A stretch of 64,000 bases of DNA from Panonychus citri (Eukaryota; Arthropoda; Arachnida; Trombidiformes; Tetranychidae): contig NW_026515542.1 of the NCBI RefSeq assembly GCF_014898815.1, positions 826,753 to 890,752 on the forward strand, written 5' to 3'. Within the stretch, counting starts at the first letter, position 1, and each line of letters opens with the position of its first letter. Made by a program: the position numbers and the translations under genes. Under the pieces are notes generated by a model. That model did no database searches and was not told the origin of the DNA. It saw only the letters and a program-made list of their open reading frames with translations. Below are positions 39,798-52,000 of this stretch, in pieces.

Positions 39798-41027
39798 TTG
39801 AAGGACAATCTATGTTAGGTTAATGGTGGAAAAGATTAAGAAAAAATTGTCAATGTGTTTAACATTGAGAGAGGGAGAAAAAAAGTAAACAAGGTTAAGG
39901 TGAAGATCAACCAGGAAAATTAATCAATAGAAACACTAATTATCAACATTTCTTTTTTCGCCGCTTCTATGGTAACAATTTAATTCACTGATTGTTTTCT
40001 ATTTAACCATAGTTAATGTAATTAGGTTTGAATTAAAACAGAAACAATTAACAAAAAGAGATACAATTTAAAACATAAACAATAACAACTTTGTGATGTG
40101 ATCCCTTCAATAACAGAAACATGAATGAACCCAAATAGACAGACTCGAAATGTGAATGAAAAGTTTAACCGGTAAACCTGAAGTTGATTTACTATTGAAA
40201 ACGTTAATTACAATTAATCAACTTGTCAAGTGACTATTTATATTATCTATTTATAAGTGTTTCTTAATTAACTTAATAGAGTTATGTTTAATTGTTGACA
40301 ATTAGGGGGAAATTTTTCACAACTGAGCACTAGTGTTATTTGTTCCTTAGTCCTTTACATTGGACTCTTTTAATTGTCTTTAATTGTGATAATTATTACT
40401 TGATCATCGTAAACATTAATATTGATTGTGTTTCATATCTTTGAGTAATAAAAATTATTGGTTAATTTGTTGCTATTCCGTTGTTATATTGTAACCTTGA
40501 TTCTAAAAATTGATTTTTTATCAAATGGCTCAATTTTTCATTCGATGAAAAAACTTAATTGTTTACGATTTAGTTAATTTAGGCAAGATTTTGAAATAAT
40601 TAAACCGTTAGTTTGTTTGTGAAATAATCGCATTTAAAGATTGATTTAAGTCAATCGGGTAAATAGTGAATGGGAATATAATAAATACACAATATGTATA
40701 TTGGTTAATTTCCAGCGATTAAAAGATAATATATTGTAAATACAATATATCCTTTTCACCAACACATTAATATTTGTTCAGGTGGAATTTCTGGTAATTA
40801 GATTTTCAATTTTATCGCATGTTGGCTGTTATCTCAAAAAATCAATCTTTTTCCATCTAATTCAGTACATACGATGGATTAAAACCTCATTTGAACATTG
40901 ATGACATAGAATTGATTTAAGATTTTTGTATATAAAGGATTTTGGTGTTCTCCCAAATTAAATATTCTTGCCGATAATAACTCTCCAAATAAAATTTGTT
41001 TAGACTTGAAACGATAATTGATATCAA
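39798..41027. other. Intergenic spacer between SLC10-like and DUOXA genes
   Basis: About 1.2 kb of AT-rich DNA that should hold the SLC10-like promoter and the DUOXA 3' end. A 10-bp perfect inverted repeat, ATATATTGTA / TACAATATAT, lies at 40,729-40,750. Nothing else is recognisable. Confidence 0.6.
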
Positions 41028-42723
41028 CTATTGAGTTGATAATGAAAATTTTTCTACTCCTCGAGATCCACCAGGTATCACACCGACTACTCGAGGTTGA
41101 ATAGGTACAGTAATCGTTTTGGGTACAACATAATGAGGCTCGGTGATCTCTTGGATACTTTTCGATTGATTACCAACTGCAACGGGTCGATCGATACTCT
41201 TATTTCCTCCATTACGAAGAGTCAATCGATTTAGCCGAGAAAGTCTATCAGAGGTGACCTTTTTCCGTAAGGCAACATAATTCGAATCACCATTCTAGTT
41301 GCAATTAAAGAAAAACAATTAATCGAATTATCCTTGATCACTTTTAATTATATTACAATTTTAAAATAAAGACATACCTTCATTTTCAATGTGCTGTCCG
41401 TCGATACGCTTGACCCATCACTTTGTAGTCTTTTTTTATCTTCATCTATTTCTGGAATTGAAAATATGAAAATCATCATACAATTGAATAATATTATTCG
41501 ATTTCAGATCAACTTTCCCTACCTCGAAAGTAATCTTGATAGTTTTGAATTATATCGATGCCGAAAAATTGAGCCGTTAGATCAGGATATTTAATGTCAA
41601 TAATGTAAACAAAACTCCCCAATAGCAAGCAAAATAATCCTAATTGTTGGAAAAAAGTCCATTATATACAGATAATTGCAATATTATTTATCGATAAACA
41701 TCAAATGATTATCGAAATTCAATTTTTTCATATATTAAAAATAATATATACTTTTTTAGTTTAGCAGTGTAATGAGATTTAATGATTTTCAAATATTAAT
41801 AATAATAATTACCGTTGGTTAGATTTATCCAATAAGCCCATGAATAGTCAGGGTGTAAGAACTGCACTCTACTACCACTTGGTGATTGAAATGGAATCTC
41901 CAATGGAACTGGATTATTATGTAAAGCCCAAATCATATTGGTTGTAATTAGAGATAATCCAGTAAGCATCATCATTAAGGAACCATATTCAATAACGATA
42001 CAGAAAAGGCAACTTGATATAACCAACAGCCAAGAGAAACCTATTTATTATTGATGGATTGATTAAAAAACTTTTCACAACAATCTCTTTCTCAAATCAA
42101 TTTGATTGACCAACTGACCATAAGAAAGTGTGACAATACCATGAAGCCTGTTGATAGAAGTGTGTAAACCTAAACTCTTCTCCATCTATTGTGAAATAAT
42201 CAAGTACCCAAAGAAATGGAATCGGAAGTCCATTGGAAGCTGATAATCGATATTGATACTTGAGATGACCAGTCTCTAAGATTAGAATAAGAAAATATTG
42301 TCAATCCAAATCAAAACCATTTAATAGTTCCACTTATTTACCTTCTGAAAGTTTTGGTTTATCAGCTGATGATGAAACCCAATTCCATTGAAATTGTTCA
42401 TTATAATCAAAATTAATCATGTCCGGAAGGATTTTATCTGTTGATTTGGATACATCCAAGTCTTTCATGGTTATATTGAATCCAAAGGCCAATATGTAGA
42501 CCAACTTGGCAACGATTTTCATTGGTGATGAAAACCTCAACCTAACCAGGGTATTGATTGAATCAGATTCCCAATAAGGTGAATGATAACATACTACAGA
42601 CATGATAGATAATATAACAAGAATTGATAGTAATTCCTTTCGAAAATCAGGTAAAAGTTACTCACCGATAATTATTAATGGAACGGTAAGAAAAACGGTA
42701 ATTCGGCATATGTAAAACCATCT
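41028..42723 (-). CDS. DUOXA: Dual oxidase maturation factor (5' end unresolved)
   Basis: Membrane partner that lets dual oxidase leave the ER and work at the cell surface; the Drosophila member is Mol/NIP. Exons from right to left: 42,666-42,723, 42,342-42,593, 42,111-42,275, 41,813-42,040, 41,523-41,639, 41,378-41,451 and 41,028-41,294. The frame holds through all of them, 386 residues to the stop. Hallmarks in order: RWFYICRI in a membrane segment, FNITMK, DYNEQFQW, GLPIPFLWVLDYF, LWSVGFSWLL, YGSLMMMLTG, YSWAYWINL, and a final membrane segment before IQNYQDYF. One donor is GTCAAT at 42,110-42,105, unusual but the only one that keeps the family alignment. N-terminal exons lie right of 42,723; a candidate at about 43,490-43,690 does not join cleanly. 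The part right of 42,277 is duplicated at 53,700. Confidence 0.87.
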
Positions 42724-42779
42724 CTAAAATAGGAAAAGTACATATTTATTTAATCGTTGGTGGTGTAAATGATCAACTA

Positions 42780-43486
42780 CACTGGTAGACAAAAATACTA
42801 TACACACTTTTTGGAAAAGACTAATTTGACTATAATTAAGAAATTATTGAGCTTAATAACACAATCAATACATCAATATGATGAACTTTTTATGTAGATT
42901 AATAATCTGTAAAATTTCAGATTGAAACATTGATATTGGTAAAGTTATGTCATTTTTCAATAATAATGTCTCATTACGTGAATACTCAGATTTAATTGAT
43001 TTCGGATAGCCAGTATTTTCAATGAGGGAAAGGGTAATAGTCGAACCATTCTATCGAAAAATAAGATACTAATAGAAATTAGGTCACCTATTTGATAAGC
43101 TGATCGAAAAAAGAAAATTTCGACCATATTAACTATTAGCTTACGGTAAATCATGAAAATAATGATAGAAATTGAATAACTTTTATGAGTTTTTATAACT
43201 CTTGATGTGGTCCTCATTGATTTTGTAAAAGAATATTTGACAGAAATATTGTTTAAATTGAAAAAAAAGTCAAAAAACGTAATAGCACCTAAATTGTCCT
43301 CAGTTAAAATGCTTCGTAATCTTGGTCATTCGCATAATAATCACGCGAATTTTGGTTTCAACAAGATAATTAGAGCCCCCCTCAAAGCTGAAAACGTCTG
43401 AATTGTGCTATTAGCTTTCCACAATTAAATAAATCATATTAAATTATTAAAATTCGAAGTGTGTATAGTATTTTTGCTTGTCAGTG
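42780..43486. mobile_element. Tc1/mariner-like element, non-autonomous (copy A)
   Basis: Ends form a 28-bp imperfect inverted repeat starting CACTG and sharing AAAAATACTATACACAC. TA flanks both sides (42,778-42,779 and 43,487-43,488), the Tc1/mariner target. The 707 bp are too short for a full transposase and no catalytic motif is seen. It lies upstream of the first resolved DUOXA exon, and the same insertion is in unit B, so it predates the duplication. Confidence 0.82.
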
Positions 43487-44603
43487 TAATTACCTCTCTT
43501 CCTGCAATCTTGAGATTTTTCTTATGTAAAAATTATCATCTTTATCTCCACAGACAATCTGATTGATATTGCCGGGCATGGATTCGATCCACCAAGATAT
43601 AACCCGTTTTCTCCAGAAAAAGGTTTTTGCTTGATGAAGAGTATAGTAATTCGCTGACCAAGTTCGAATCTGGGCGAATTCCATTTTGGTCAATTATCTA
43701 ACTGATCTTTATTTAGAGAACAATCGACTTGATTACAATATAAAGTTGTATGTTTATTAAGTTTGACTTTGAGAACAATGTAGAAAAATCAGTGAGTTGG
43801 TCTACCTGAATGGAAGCCTTAGAATGAAGAGACATACAGTTACATGTATAAATCTATAGATTGATAAATCGTCTATAGACAATTTTTCTTGAAAGCAAAA
43901 GATTATTTTTACCCATTTTTTCTGCACATATAAAGACCTTTTGTATAAATAGCGTTTGCTTTACCATAACTGTATTTTTTTCGTTATTTCTGTCACATAG
44001 TTTGAAAAGGTCACTCTCGTCTCTTCTGTCGATATCAGTAGAAAGCAAATACGAGTTAATCTTTAGTAACTCGGGTTTTTACGAAACCTATAATAATTTT
44101 TCTACTGTCGCAGATTAAAATGAGAGACAGAGAAAACTCGGTAATTCACTTTAATATTGCGATGTTTGAAACCGTTAGAGTTTGAATATCCTCAACGATT
44201 TTCCGGATGTTACTTCCTTTGGCTTAAGATTGATAAAGAATCATTGGATTATCTGTAGTGAATCTCTGCTTAATCTCGAAAGGAAATCCAAATCAACACT
44301 GATTGCTTTCAAGATGACTACCAAAACAATTCAACATAGCACAAGCTATTTTGAAAGATATGAAAGTATGCTCAAGTGTTTCATTTGCAGACCTTGTTGA
44401 GTATAAGGATAGATTTTACTCTTTCGATACGAAAATTCAAAAAACTTTCAAATAATTATTAATATTTTTACGAAAATGTAATGTAAATGTTAAGAAATGA
44501 GAAAAAGGTTAAAAATGGTTGTTTCCCTTGAGGGTTAAATGTAATCTTGTCCTCTGTCTCAACAAGTGTAAAGTTTCTTTGTTGAGATTGGCTTAAATAC
44601 TTA
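43487..44603. other. Spacer right of the resolved DUOXA exons, possibly with 5' exons
   Basis: About 1.1 kb present in both units. A minus-strand frame at 43,490-43,693 ends at a GT donor and could contribute the residues before RWFYICRI, but it lacks the hydrophobic segment expected there and is interrupted in one frame. I cannot assign it. No other gene recognised. Confidence 0.4.
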
Positions 44604-44892
44604 CAGTCAAGTACCTAAAACTGTCCACGTAAAATTGTCCATAGACCGTGGCTCCATCTTTCAAATTGGAACTAGTCCCAATTGTTCCAATTAGAATAAT
44701 TATTTTGTTTCTCAATTAAATCTCATCAAATCGGTCTAAAACAATTAAAATCAATATTTTCTATTTAATTTCCCATTATCTTAGAAATTAAAATTAGTTA
44801 AATATTTTTTTTAATCGAAATAATTTTTAGATTTTAACCCTTTCGAATTGCCCGCTCTAAAAAAAATTTGGACAGTTTTAGGTACTTGACTG
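44604..44892. mobile_element. MITE with 24-bp perfect inverted repeats
   Basis: 289 bp. The left end CAGTCAAGTACCTAAAACTG (plus four more bases) is the exact reverse complement of the right end. The target TA is duplicated on both sides (44,602-44,603 and 44,893-44,894). Unit B has the uninterrupted site CTTATTAGGG at about 56,980, so the empty site is directly seen. The CAGT ends and TA target fit the Tc1/mariner group. Confidence 0.92.
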
Positions 44893-45137
44893 TATTAGGG
44901 AGTCTTCTAGGGTACAAGTTAGTGTTTAACTCACAAACAATTTCCACTGGTCGAAATAAAGTATAAGAGATGTGACTATATTATAAGCAAATCAAAATTC
45001 CTATTTCATTTTTGATTTTTTATATCATAAGTAACCAATTTTGACTGAATAGATCTACAGATCTTATGCGTGTCTATATAAACCCTGAATATCATGAATA
45101 TCTAAAAAACGCTATAATACAGCCTCGAAACTTTTCT
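44893..45137. other. 3' flank of silk-like gene A
   Basis: About 240 bp, apparently identical to 56,982-57,224 in unit B apart from the flanking insertions. No coding potential seen. Confidence 0.7.
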
Positions 45138-45937
45138 AGGCTATATTCTAGAACACCACCGTTCGCAAATCGTCTTGAAACTTTTTCAGTGTATAGCCCT
45201 TAACATATAGGTCATACATATGGATGGAATTTCTGCGGAAACTTTTGGTTCAGAAGATACAGATAATCAAAAATACATTTTTACATAGGAGTCTATGGAG
45301 AAAATAAAAGTTTTCTACAGCATGTCAAAAAATTTCTAGAACAATGTTTTTGATAGCATGTATACATATTAGTATGATGATGTTATGTGTGAAAATTCAA
45401 GGTTCTGAGTGACTTGGTTGTGCTGCCATCTGATGCATGATAATCACCATAATCGCGAATAATTAACTTCAACACAATTAAATTGCTGTTCACAGGTAAA
45501 AAATTTGAAACTCCTTTGATGACCTTGAAATGACCTTGACTAGTAAGTTTGACCTTGAGAATAATATGTACTAAATTTTGAGTGTGGCGGACCTTCGGTT
45601 CAATAGTAATCTATGAAAACAGTGAAAATACACTTTTCATGCAATTTTACCTACACAACCAAGTCACTCAGAACCTTGAATTTTCACACATAACATCATC
45701 ATACTAATATGTATACATGCTATCAAAAACATTGTTCTAGAAATTTTTTGACATGCTGTAGAAAACTTTTATTTTCTCCATAGACTCCTATGTAAAAATG
45801 TATTTTTGATTATCTGTATCTTCTGAACCAAAAGTTTCCGCAGAAATTCCATCCATATGTATGACCTATATGTTAAGGGCTATACACTGAAAAAGTTTCA
45901 AGACGATTTGCGAACGGTGGTGTTCTAGAGTCTTACC
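45138..45937. mobile_element. Long-inverted-repeat (foldback-type) element
   Basis: 800 bp. Arms of 275 bp (45,148-45,422 and 45,654-45,928) are near-perfect reverse complements, starting CTAGAACACCACCGTTCG, around a 231-bp centre. The 7-bp word CTTTTCT flanks it at 45,131-45,137 and 45,938-45,944. Unit B has the empty site, CTTTTCTATAAGCC, at about 57,218. No coding frame is seen, so it is non-autonomous. The superfamily is unclear; a 7-bp duplication does not fit Tc1/mariner. Confidence 0.9.
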
Positions 45938-45994
45938 CTTTTCTATAAGCCGCGCGATAAAACCAGACATAAAATATACAGATAATTAGGTTAA

Positions 45995-46000
45995 TTTATT
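45995..46000 (-). terminator. Polyadenylation signal of silk-like gene A
   Basis: AATAAA on the minus strand, 40 bases past the stop codon. The same word is at 57,274-57,279 for gene B. Confidence 0.65.
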
Positions 46001-46039
46001 ATTATTCTCTATATCAAATCATGTTCATATATAAGCATC

Positions 46040-49000
46040 TTATGCAAAACAAACACATTTTTGACCAGCTTCATTATAGAAAACAGAAGATGATGAACCA
46101 GAGTTGTTAGTTGAACCAGTTGATGATCCTGAGCCAGATGATGAACCTGAGCCAGATGAGGCACCTGAAGCAGCAGCAGAACCTGATGAAGCACCAGCAG
46201 CAGATGATGATCCTGAGCCAGTTCCTGATGATGATGATGAACCAGAGTTGTTAGTTGAACCAGTTGATGATCCTGAGCCAGATGATGAACCTGAGCCAGA
46301 TGAGGCACCTGAAGCAGCAGCAGAACCTGATGAAGCACCAGCAGCAGATGATGATCCTGAGCCAGTTCCTGATGATGATGATGAACCAGAGTTGTTAGTT
46401 GAACCAGTTGATGATCCTGAGCCAGATGATGAACCTGAGCCAGATGATGAACCTGAGCCAGATGAGGCACCTGAAGCAGCAGCAGAACCTGATGAAGCAC
46501 CAGCAGCAGATGATGATCCTGAGCCAGTTCCTGATGATGATGAACCAGAGTTGTTAGTTGAACCAGTTGATGATCCTGAGCCAGATGATGAACCTGAGCC
46601 AGATGAGGCACCTGAAGCAGCAGCAGAACCTGATGAAGCACCAGCAGCAGATGATGATCCTGAGCCAGTTCCTGATGATGATGATGAACCAGAGTTGTTA
46701 GTTGAACCAGTTGATGAACCTGAGCCAGATGATGAACCTGAGCCAGATGAGGCACCTGAAGCAGCAGCAGAACCTGATGAAGCACCAGCAGCAGATGATG
46801 ATCCTGAGCCAGTTCCTGATGATGATGATGAACCAGAGTTGTTAGTTGAACCAGTTGATGATCCTGAGCCAGATGATGAACCTGATGATGAGGCACCCAC
46901 AGCAGCAGAACCTGATGAAGCACCAGCAGCAGATGATGATCCTGAGCCAGTTCCTGATGATGATGATGAACCAGAGTTAGTTGAACCAGTTGATGATCCT
47001 GAGCCAGATGATGAACCTGAGCCAGATGAGGCACCTGAAGCAGCAGCAGAACCTGATGAAGCACCAGCAGCAGATGATGATCCTGAGCCAGTTCCTGATG
47101 ATGATGATGAACCAGAGTTGTTAGTTGAACCAGTTGATGATCCTGAGCCAGATGATGAACCTGAGCAGATGAGGCACCTGAAGCAGCAGAACCTGATGAA
47201 GCACCAGCAGCAGATGATGATCCTGAGCCAGTTCCTGATGATGATGATGAACCAGAGTTAGTTGAACCAGTTGATGATCCTGAGCCAGATGATGAACCTG
47301 AGCCAGATGAGGCACCCGGAAGCAGCAGAACCTGATGAAGCACCAGCAGCAGATGATGATCCTGAGCCAGTTCCTGATGATGATGATGAACCAGTGTTGT
47401 TAGGTGAACCAGTTGATGATCCTGAACCAGATGATGAACCTGATGAGGCACCTGAAGAAGCAGCAGCAGATGATGATCCTGAGCCAGTTCCTGATGATGA
47501 TGATGAACTAGAGTTGTTAGTTGAACCAGTTGATGATCCTGAGCCAGATGATGAACCTGAGCCAGATGAGGCACCTGAAGCAGCAGCAGAACCTGATAGA
47601 GCACCAGCAGCAGATGATGATCCTGAGCCAGTTCCTGATGATGATGATGAACCAGAGTTGTTAGTTGAACCAGTTGATGATCCTGAGCCAGATGATGAAC
47701 CTGAAGCAGCAGCAGAACCTGATGAAGCACCAGCAGCAGATGATGATCCTGAGCCAGTTCCTGATGATGATGATGAACTAGAGTTGTTAGTTGAACCAGT
47801 TGATGATCCTGAGCCAGATGATGAACCTGAAGCAGCAGCAGAACCTGATGAAGAACCAGCAGCAGATGATGATCCTGAGCCAGTTCCTGATGATGATGAT
47901 GAACCAGAGTTGTTAGTTGAACCAGTTGATGATCCTGAGCCAGATGATGATCCTGAGCCAGATGATGATCCTGAGCCAGATGATGAACCTGAAGCAGCAG
48001 CAGAACCTGATGAAGCACCAACAGCAGATGATGATCCTGAGCCAGTTCCTGATGATGATGATGAACCAGAGTTGTTAGTTGAACCAGTTGATGATCCTGA
48101 GCCAGATGATGAACCTGAAGCAGCAGCAGAACCTGATGAAGCACCAGCAGCAGATGATGATCCTGAGCCAGTTCCTGATGATGATGATGAACTAGAGTTG
48201 TTAGTTGAACCAGTTGATGATCCTGAGCCAGATGATGAACCTGAAGCAGCAGCAGAACCTGATGAAGAACCAGCAGCAGATGATGATCCTGAGCCAGTTC
48301 CTGATGATGATGATGAACCAGAGTTGTTAGTTGAACCAGTTGATGATCCTGAGCCAGATGATGAACCTGAGCCAGTTGAGGCACCTGAAGCAGCAGCAGA
48401 ACCTGATGAAGAACCAGCAGCAGATGATGATCGTGAGCCAGTTCCTGATGATGATGATGAACCAGAGTTGTTAGTTGAACCAGTTGATGATCCTGAGCCA
48501 GATGATGAACCTGAGCCAGATGAGGCACCTGAAGCAGCAGCAGAACCTGATGAAGAACCAGCAGCAGATGATGATCCTGAGCCAGTTCCTGATGATGATG
48601 ATGAACCAGAGTTGTTAGTTGAACCAGTTGATGATCCTGAGCCAGATGATGAACCTGCCAGATGAGGCACCTGAAGCAGCAGCAGAACCTGATGAAGCAC
48701 CAGCAGCAGATGATGATCGTGAGCCAGTTCCTGATGATGATGATGAACCAGAGTTAGTTGAACCAGTTGATGATCCTGAAGATGATGAACCTGAGCCAGA
48801 TGAGGCACCTGAAGCAGCAGCAGAACCTGATGAAGAACCAGCAGATGATGATCCTGAGCCAGTTCCTGATGATGATGATGAACCTTGTTAGTTGAACCAG
48901 TTGATGATCCTGAGCCAGATGATGAACCTGAGCCAGTTGAGGCACCTGAAGCAGCAGAACCTGATGAAAACCAGCAGCAGATGATGATCCTGAGCCAGTT

Positions 49001-52000
49001 CCTGATGATGATGATGAACCAGAGTTGTTAGTTGAACCAGTTGATGATCCTGAGCCAGATGATGAACCTGAGCCAGATGAGGCACCTGAAGCAGCAGCAG
49101 AACCTGATAGAGCACCAGCAGCAGATGATGATCCTGAGCCAGTTCTGATGATGATGATGAACCAGAGTTAGTTGAACCAGTTGATGATCCTGAGCCAGAT
49201 GATGAACCCAGCAGCAGCAGAACCTGATGAAGCACCAGCAGCAGATGATGATCCTGAGCCAGTTCCTGATGATGATGATGAACTAGAGTTGTTAGTTGAA
49301 CCAGTTGATGATCCTGGCCAGATGATGAACCCAGCAGCAGAACCTGATGAAGAACCAGCAGCAGATGATGATCGTGAGCCAGTTCCTGATGATGATGATG
49401 AACCAGTTGTTAGTTGAACCAGTTGATGATCCTGAGCCAGATGATGAACCTGAGCCAGATGAGGCACCTGAAGCAGCAGCAGAACCTGAAGAACCAGCAG
49501 CAGATGATGATCCTTAGCCAGTTCCTGATGATGATGATGAACCAGAGTTGTTAGTTGAACCAGTTGATGATCCTGAGCCAGATGATGAACCTGAGCCCCA
49601 TGGAACCTGATGAAGCATAAGGCAGATGATGATCCTGAGCCAGTTCCCATGAACCTGAACAGAGCCAGAACCATAGCACAGCATCCTGAGCCAGTTCCTG
49701 ATGATGATGATGAACCAGAGTTGTTAGTTGAACCAGTTGATGATCCTGAGCCAGATGATGAACCTGAGCCAGATGAGGCACCAGCAGCAGCAGAACCTGA
49801 TGAAGCACCAGCAGCAGATGATGATCCTGAGCCAGTTCCTGATGATGATGATGAACCAGAGTTGTTAGTTGAACCAGTTGATGATCCTGGCCAGATGATG
49901 AACCTGAGCCAGATGAGGCACCTGAAGCAGCAGAACCTGATGAAGACCAGCAGCAGATGATGATCCTGAGCCAGTTCCTATGATGATGATGAACCAGAGT
50001 TGTTAGAACCAGTTGATGATCCTGGCCAGATGATGAACCAGAGCCAGATGAGGCACCTGAAGCAGCAGCAGAACCTGATGAAGCACCAGCAGATGATGAT
50101 CCTGAGCCAGTTCCTGTGATGATGATGAACCAGAGTTGTTAGTTGAACCAGTTGATGATCCTGAGCCAGATGATGAACCTGAGCCAGATGAGGCACCTGA
50201 AGCAGCAGCAGAACCTGATGAAGCATAAGCAGCAGATGATGATCCTGAGCCAGTTCCTGATGAACCTGAAACAGAGCCAGAACCTGATGAAGCACCAGCA
50301 GCAGATGATGATCCTGAGCCAGTTCCTGATGATGATGATGAACCAGAGTTGTTAGTTGAACCAGTTGATGATCCTGAGCCAGATGATGAACCTGAGCCAG
50401 ATGAGGCACCTGAAGCAGCAGCAGAACCTGATGAAGCACCAGCAGCAGATGATGATCCTGAGCCAGTTCCTGATGATGATGATGAACCAGAGTTGTTAGT
50501 TGAACCAGTTGATGATCCTGGCCAGATGATGAACCTGGGCCAGATGAGGCACCTGAAGCAGCAGCAGAACCTGATGAAGCACAGCAGCAGATGATGATCC
50601 TGAGCCAGTTCTGATGATGATGATGAACCAGAGTTGTTAGTTGAACCAGTTGATGATCCTGAGCCAGATGATGAACCTGGCCAGATGAGGCACCTGCAGC
50701 AGCAGAACTGATGAAGCACCAGGCAGATGATGATCCTGAGCCAGTTCCTGATGATGATGATAAACCAGAGTTGTTAGTTGAACCAGTTGATCCTGAGGCG
50801 AGATGATGAATTGATGATGAACCTGAAGCAGCAGCAGAACCGGATGAAGCACCAGCAGCAGATGATGATCCTGAGCCAGTTCCTGATGATGATGATGAAC
50901 CAGGTTGTTAGTTGAACCAGTTGATGATCCTGAGCCAGATGATGAACCTGAGGCAGATGAGGCACCTGAAGCAGCAGCAGACCTGATGAAGCACCAGCAG
51001 CAGATGATGATCCTGAGCCAGTTCCTGATGATGATGATGAACCAGAGTTGTTAGTTGAACCAGTTGATGATCCTGGGCCAGATGATGATCCTGAGCCAGA
51101 TGATGAACCTGGCAGCAGAACCTGATGAAACACCAGCAGCAGATGATGATCCTGGCCAGTTCCTGATGATGATGAACCAGAGTTGTTAGTTGAACCAGTT
51201 GATGATCCTGAGCCAGATGATGAACCTGAGCCAGATGATGAACCTGAGCCAGATGATGAACCTGAAGCAGCAGCAGAACCTGATGAAGCACCAGCAGCAG
51301 ATGATGATCCTGAGCCAGTTCCTGATGATGATGACCAGAGTTGTTAGTTGAACAAGTTGATGATCCTGAGCCAGATGATGAACCTGAGCCAGTTGAGGCA
51401 CCTGAAGCAGCAGCAGAACCTGATGAAGCACCAGCAGCAGATGATGATCCTGAGCCAGTTCCTGATGATGATGATGAACCAGAGTTGTTAGTTGAACCAG
51501 TTGATGATCCTGAGCCAGATGATGAACCTGAGCCAGTTGAGGCACCTGAAGCAGCAGCAGAACCTGATGAAGAACCAGCAGCAGATGATCCTGAGCCAGT
51601 TCCATGATGATGATGAACCAGAGTTGTTAGTTGAACCAGTTGATGATCCTGGCCAGATGATGAACCTAAGCTAGATGAGGCACCTGAAGCAGCAGGAACC
51701 TGATGAAGCACCAGCAGATGATGATCCTGAGCCAGTTCCTGATGATGATGATGAACCAGAGTTGTTAGTTGAACCAGTTGATGATCCTGAGCAAATGATG
51801 AACCTGAGCCAGTTGAGGCACCTGGCAGCAGCAGAACCTGATGAGCACCAGCAGCAGATGATGATCCTGAGCCAGTTCCATGATGATGATGAACCAGAGT
51901 TGTTAGTTGAACCAGTTGATGATCCTGGGCCAGATGATGAACCTGAGCCAGATGAGGCACCTGAAGCAGCAGCAGAACCTGATGAAGCACCAGCAGCAGA

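Noticed and set aside
43207..43401. Possible transposase remnant inside the Tc1-like element
   Set aside because: No DDE or helix-turn-helix motif that I can support, and the frame is short.
46009..48528. 839-codon minus-strand frame rich in His, Leu and Gln
   Set aside because: It is the shifted frame of the silk repeat. The Ser/Gly/Ala frame is the one joined to the signal peptide and to the Cys-x-Cys tail.
46104..48665. Long plus-strand frames rich in Asp, Glu and Pro
   Set aside because: Antisense shadow of the silk repeat; no start context, signal peptide or conserved ends. The same holds for 49,172-53,160 and 57,383-63,933.
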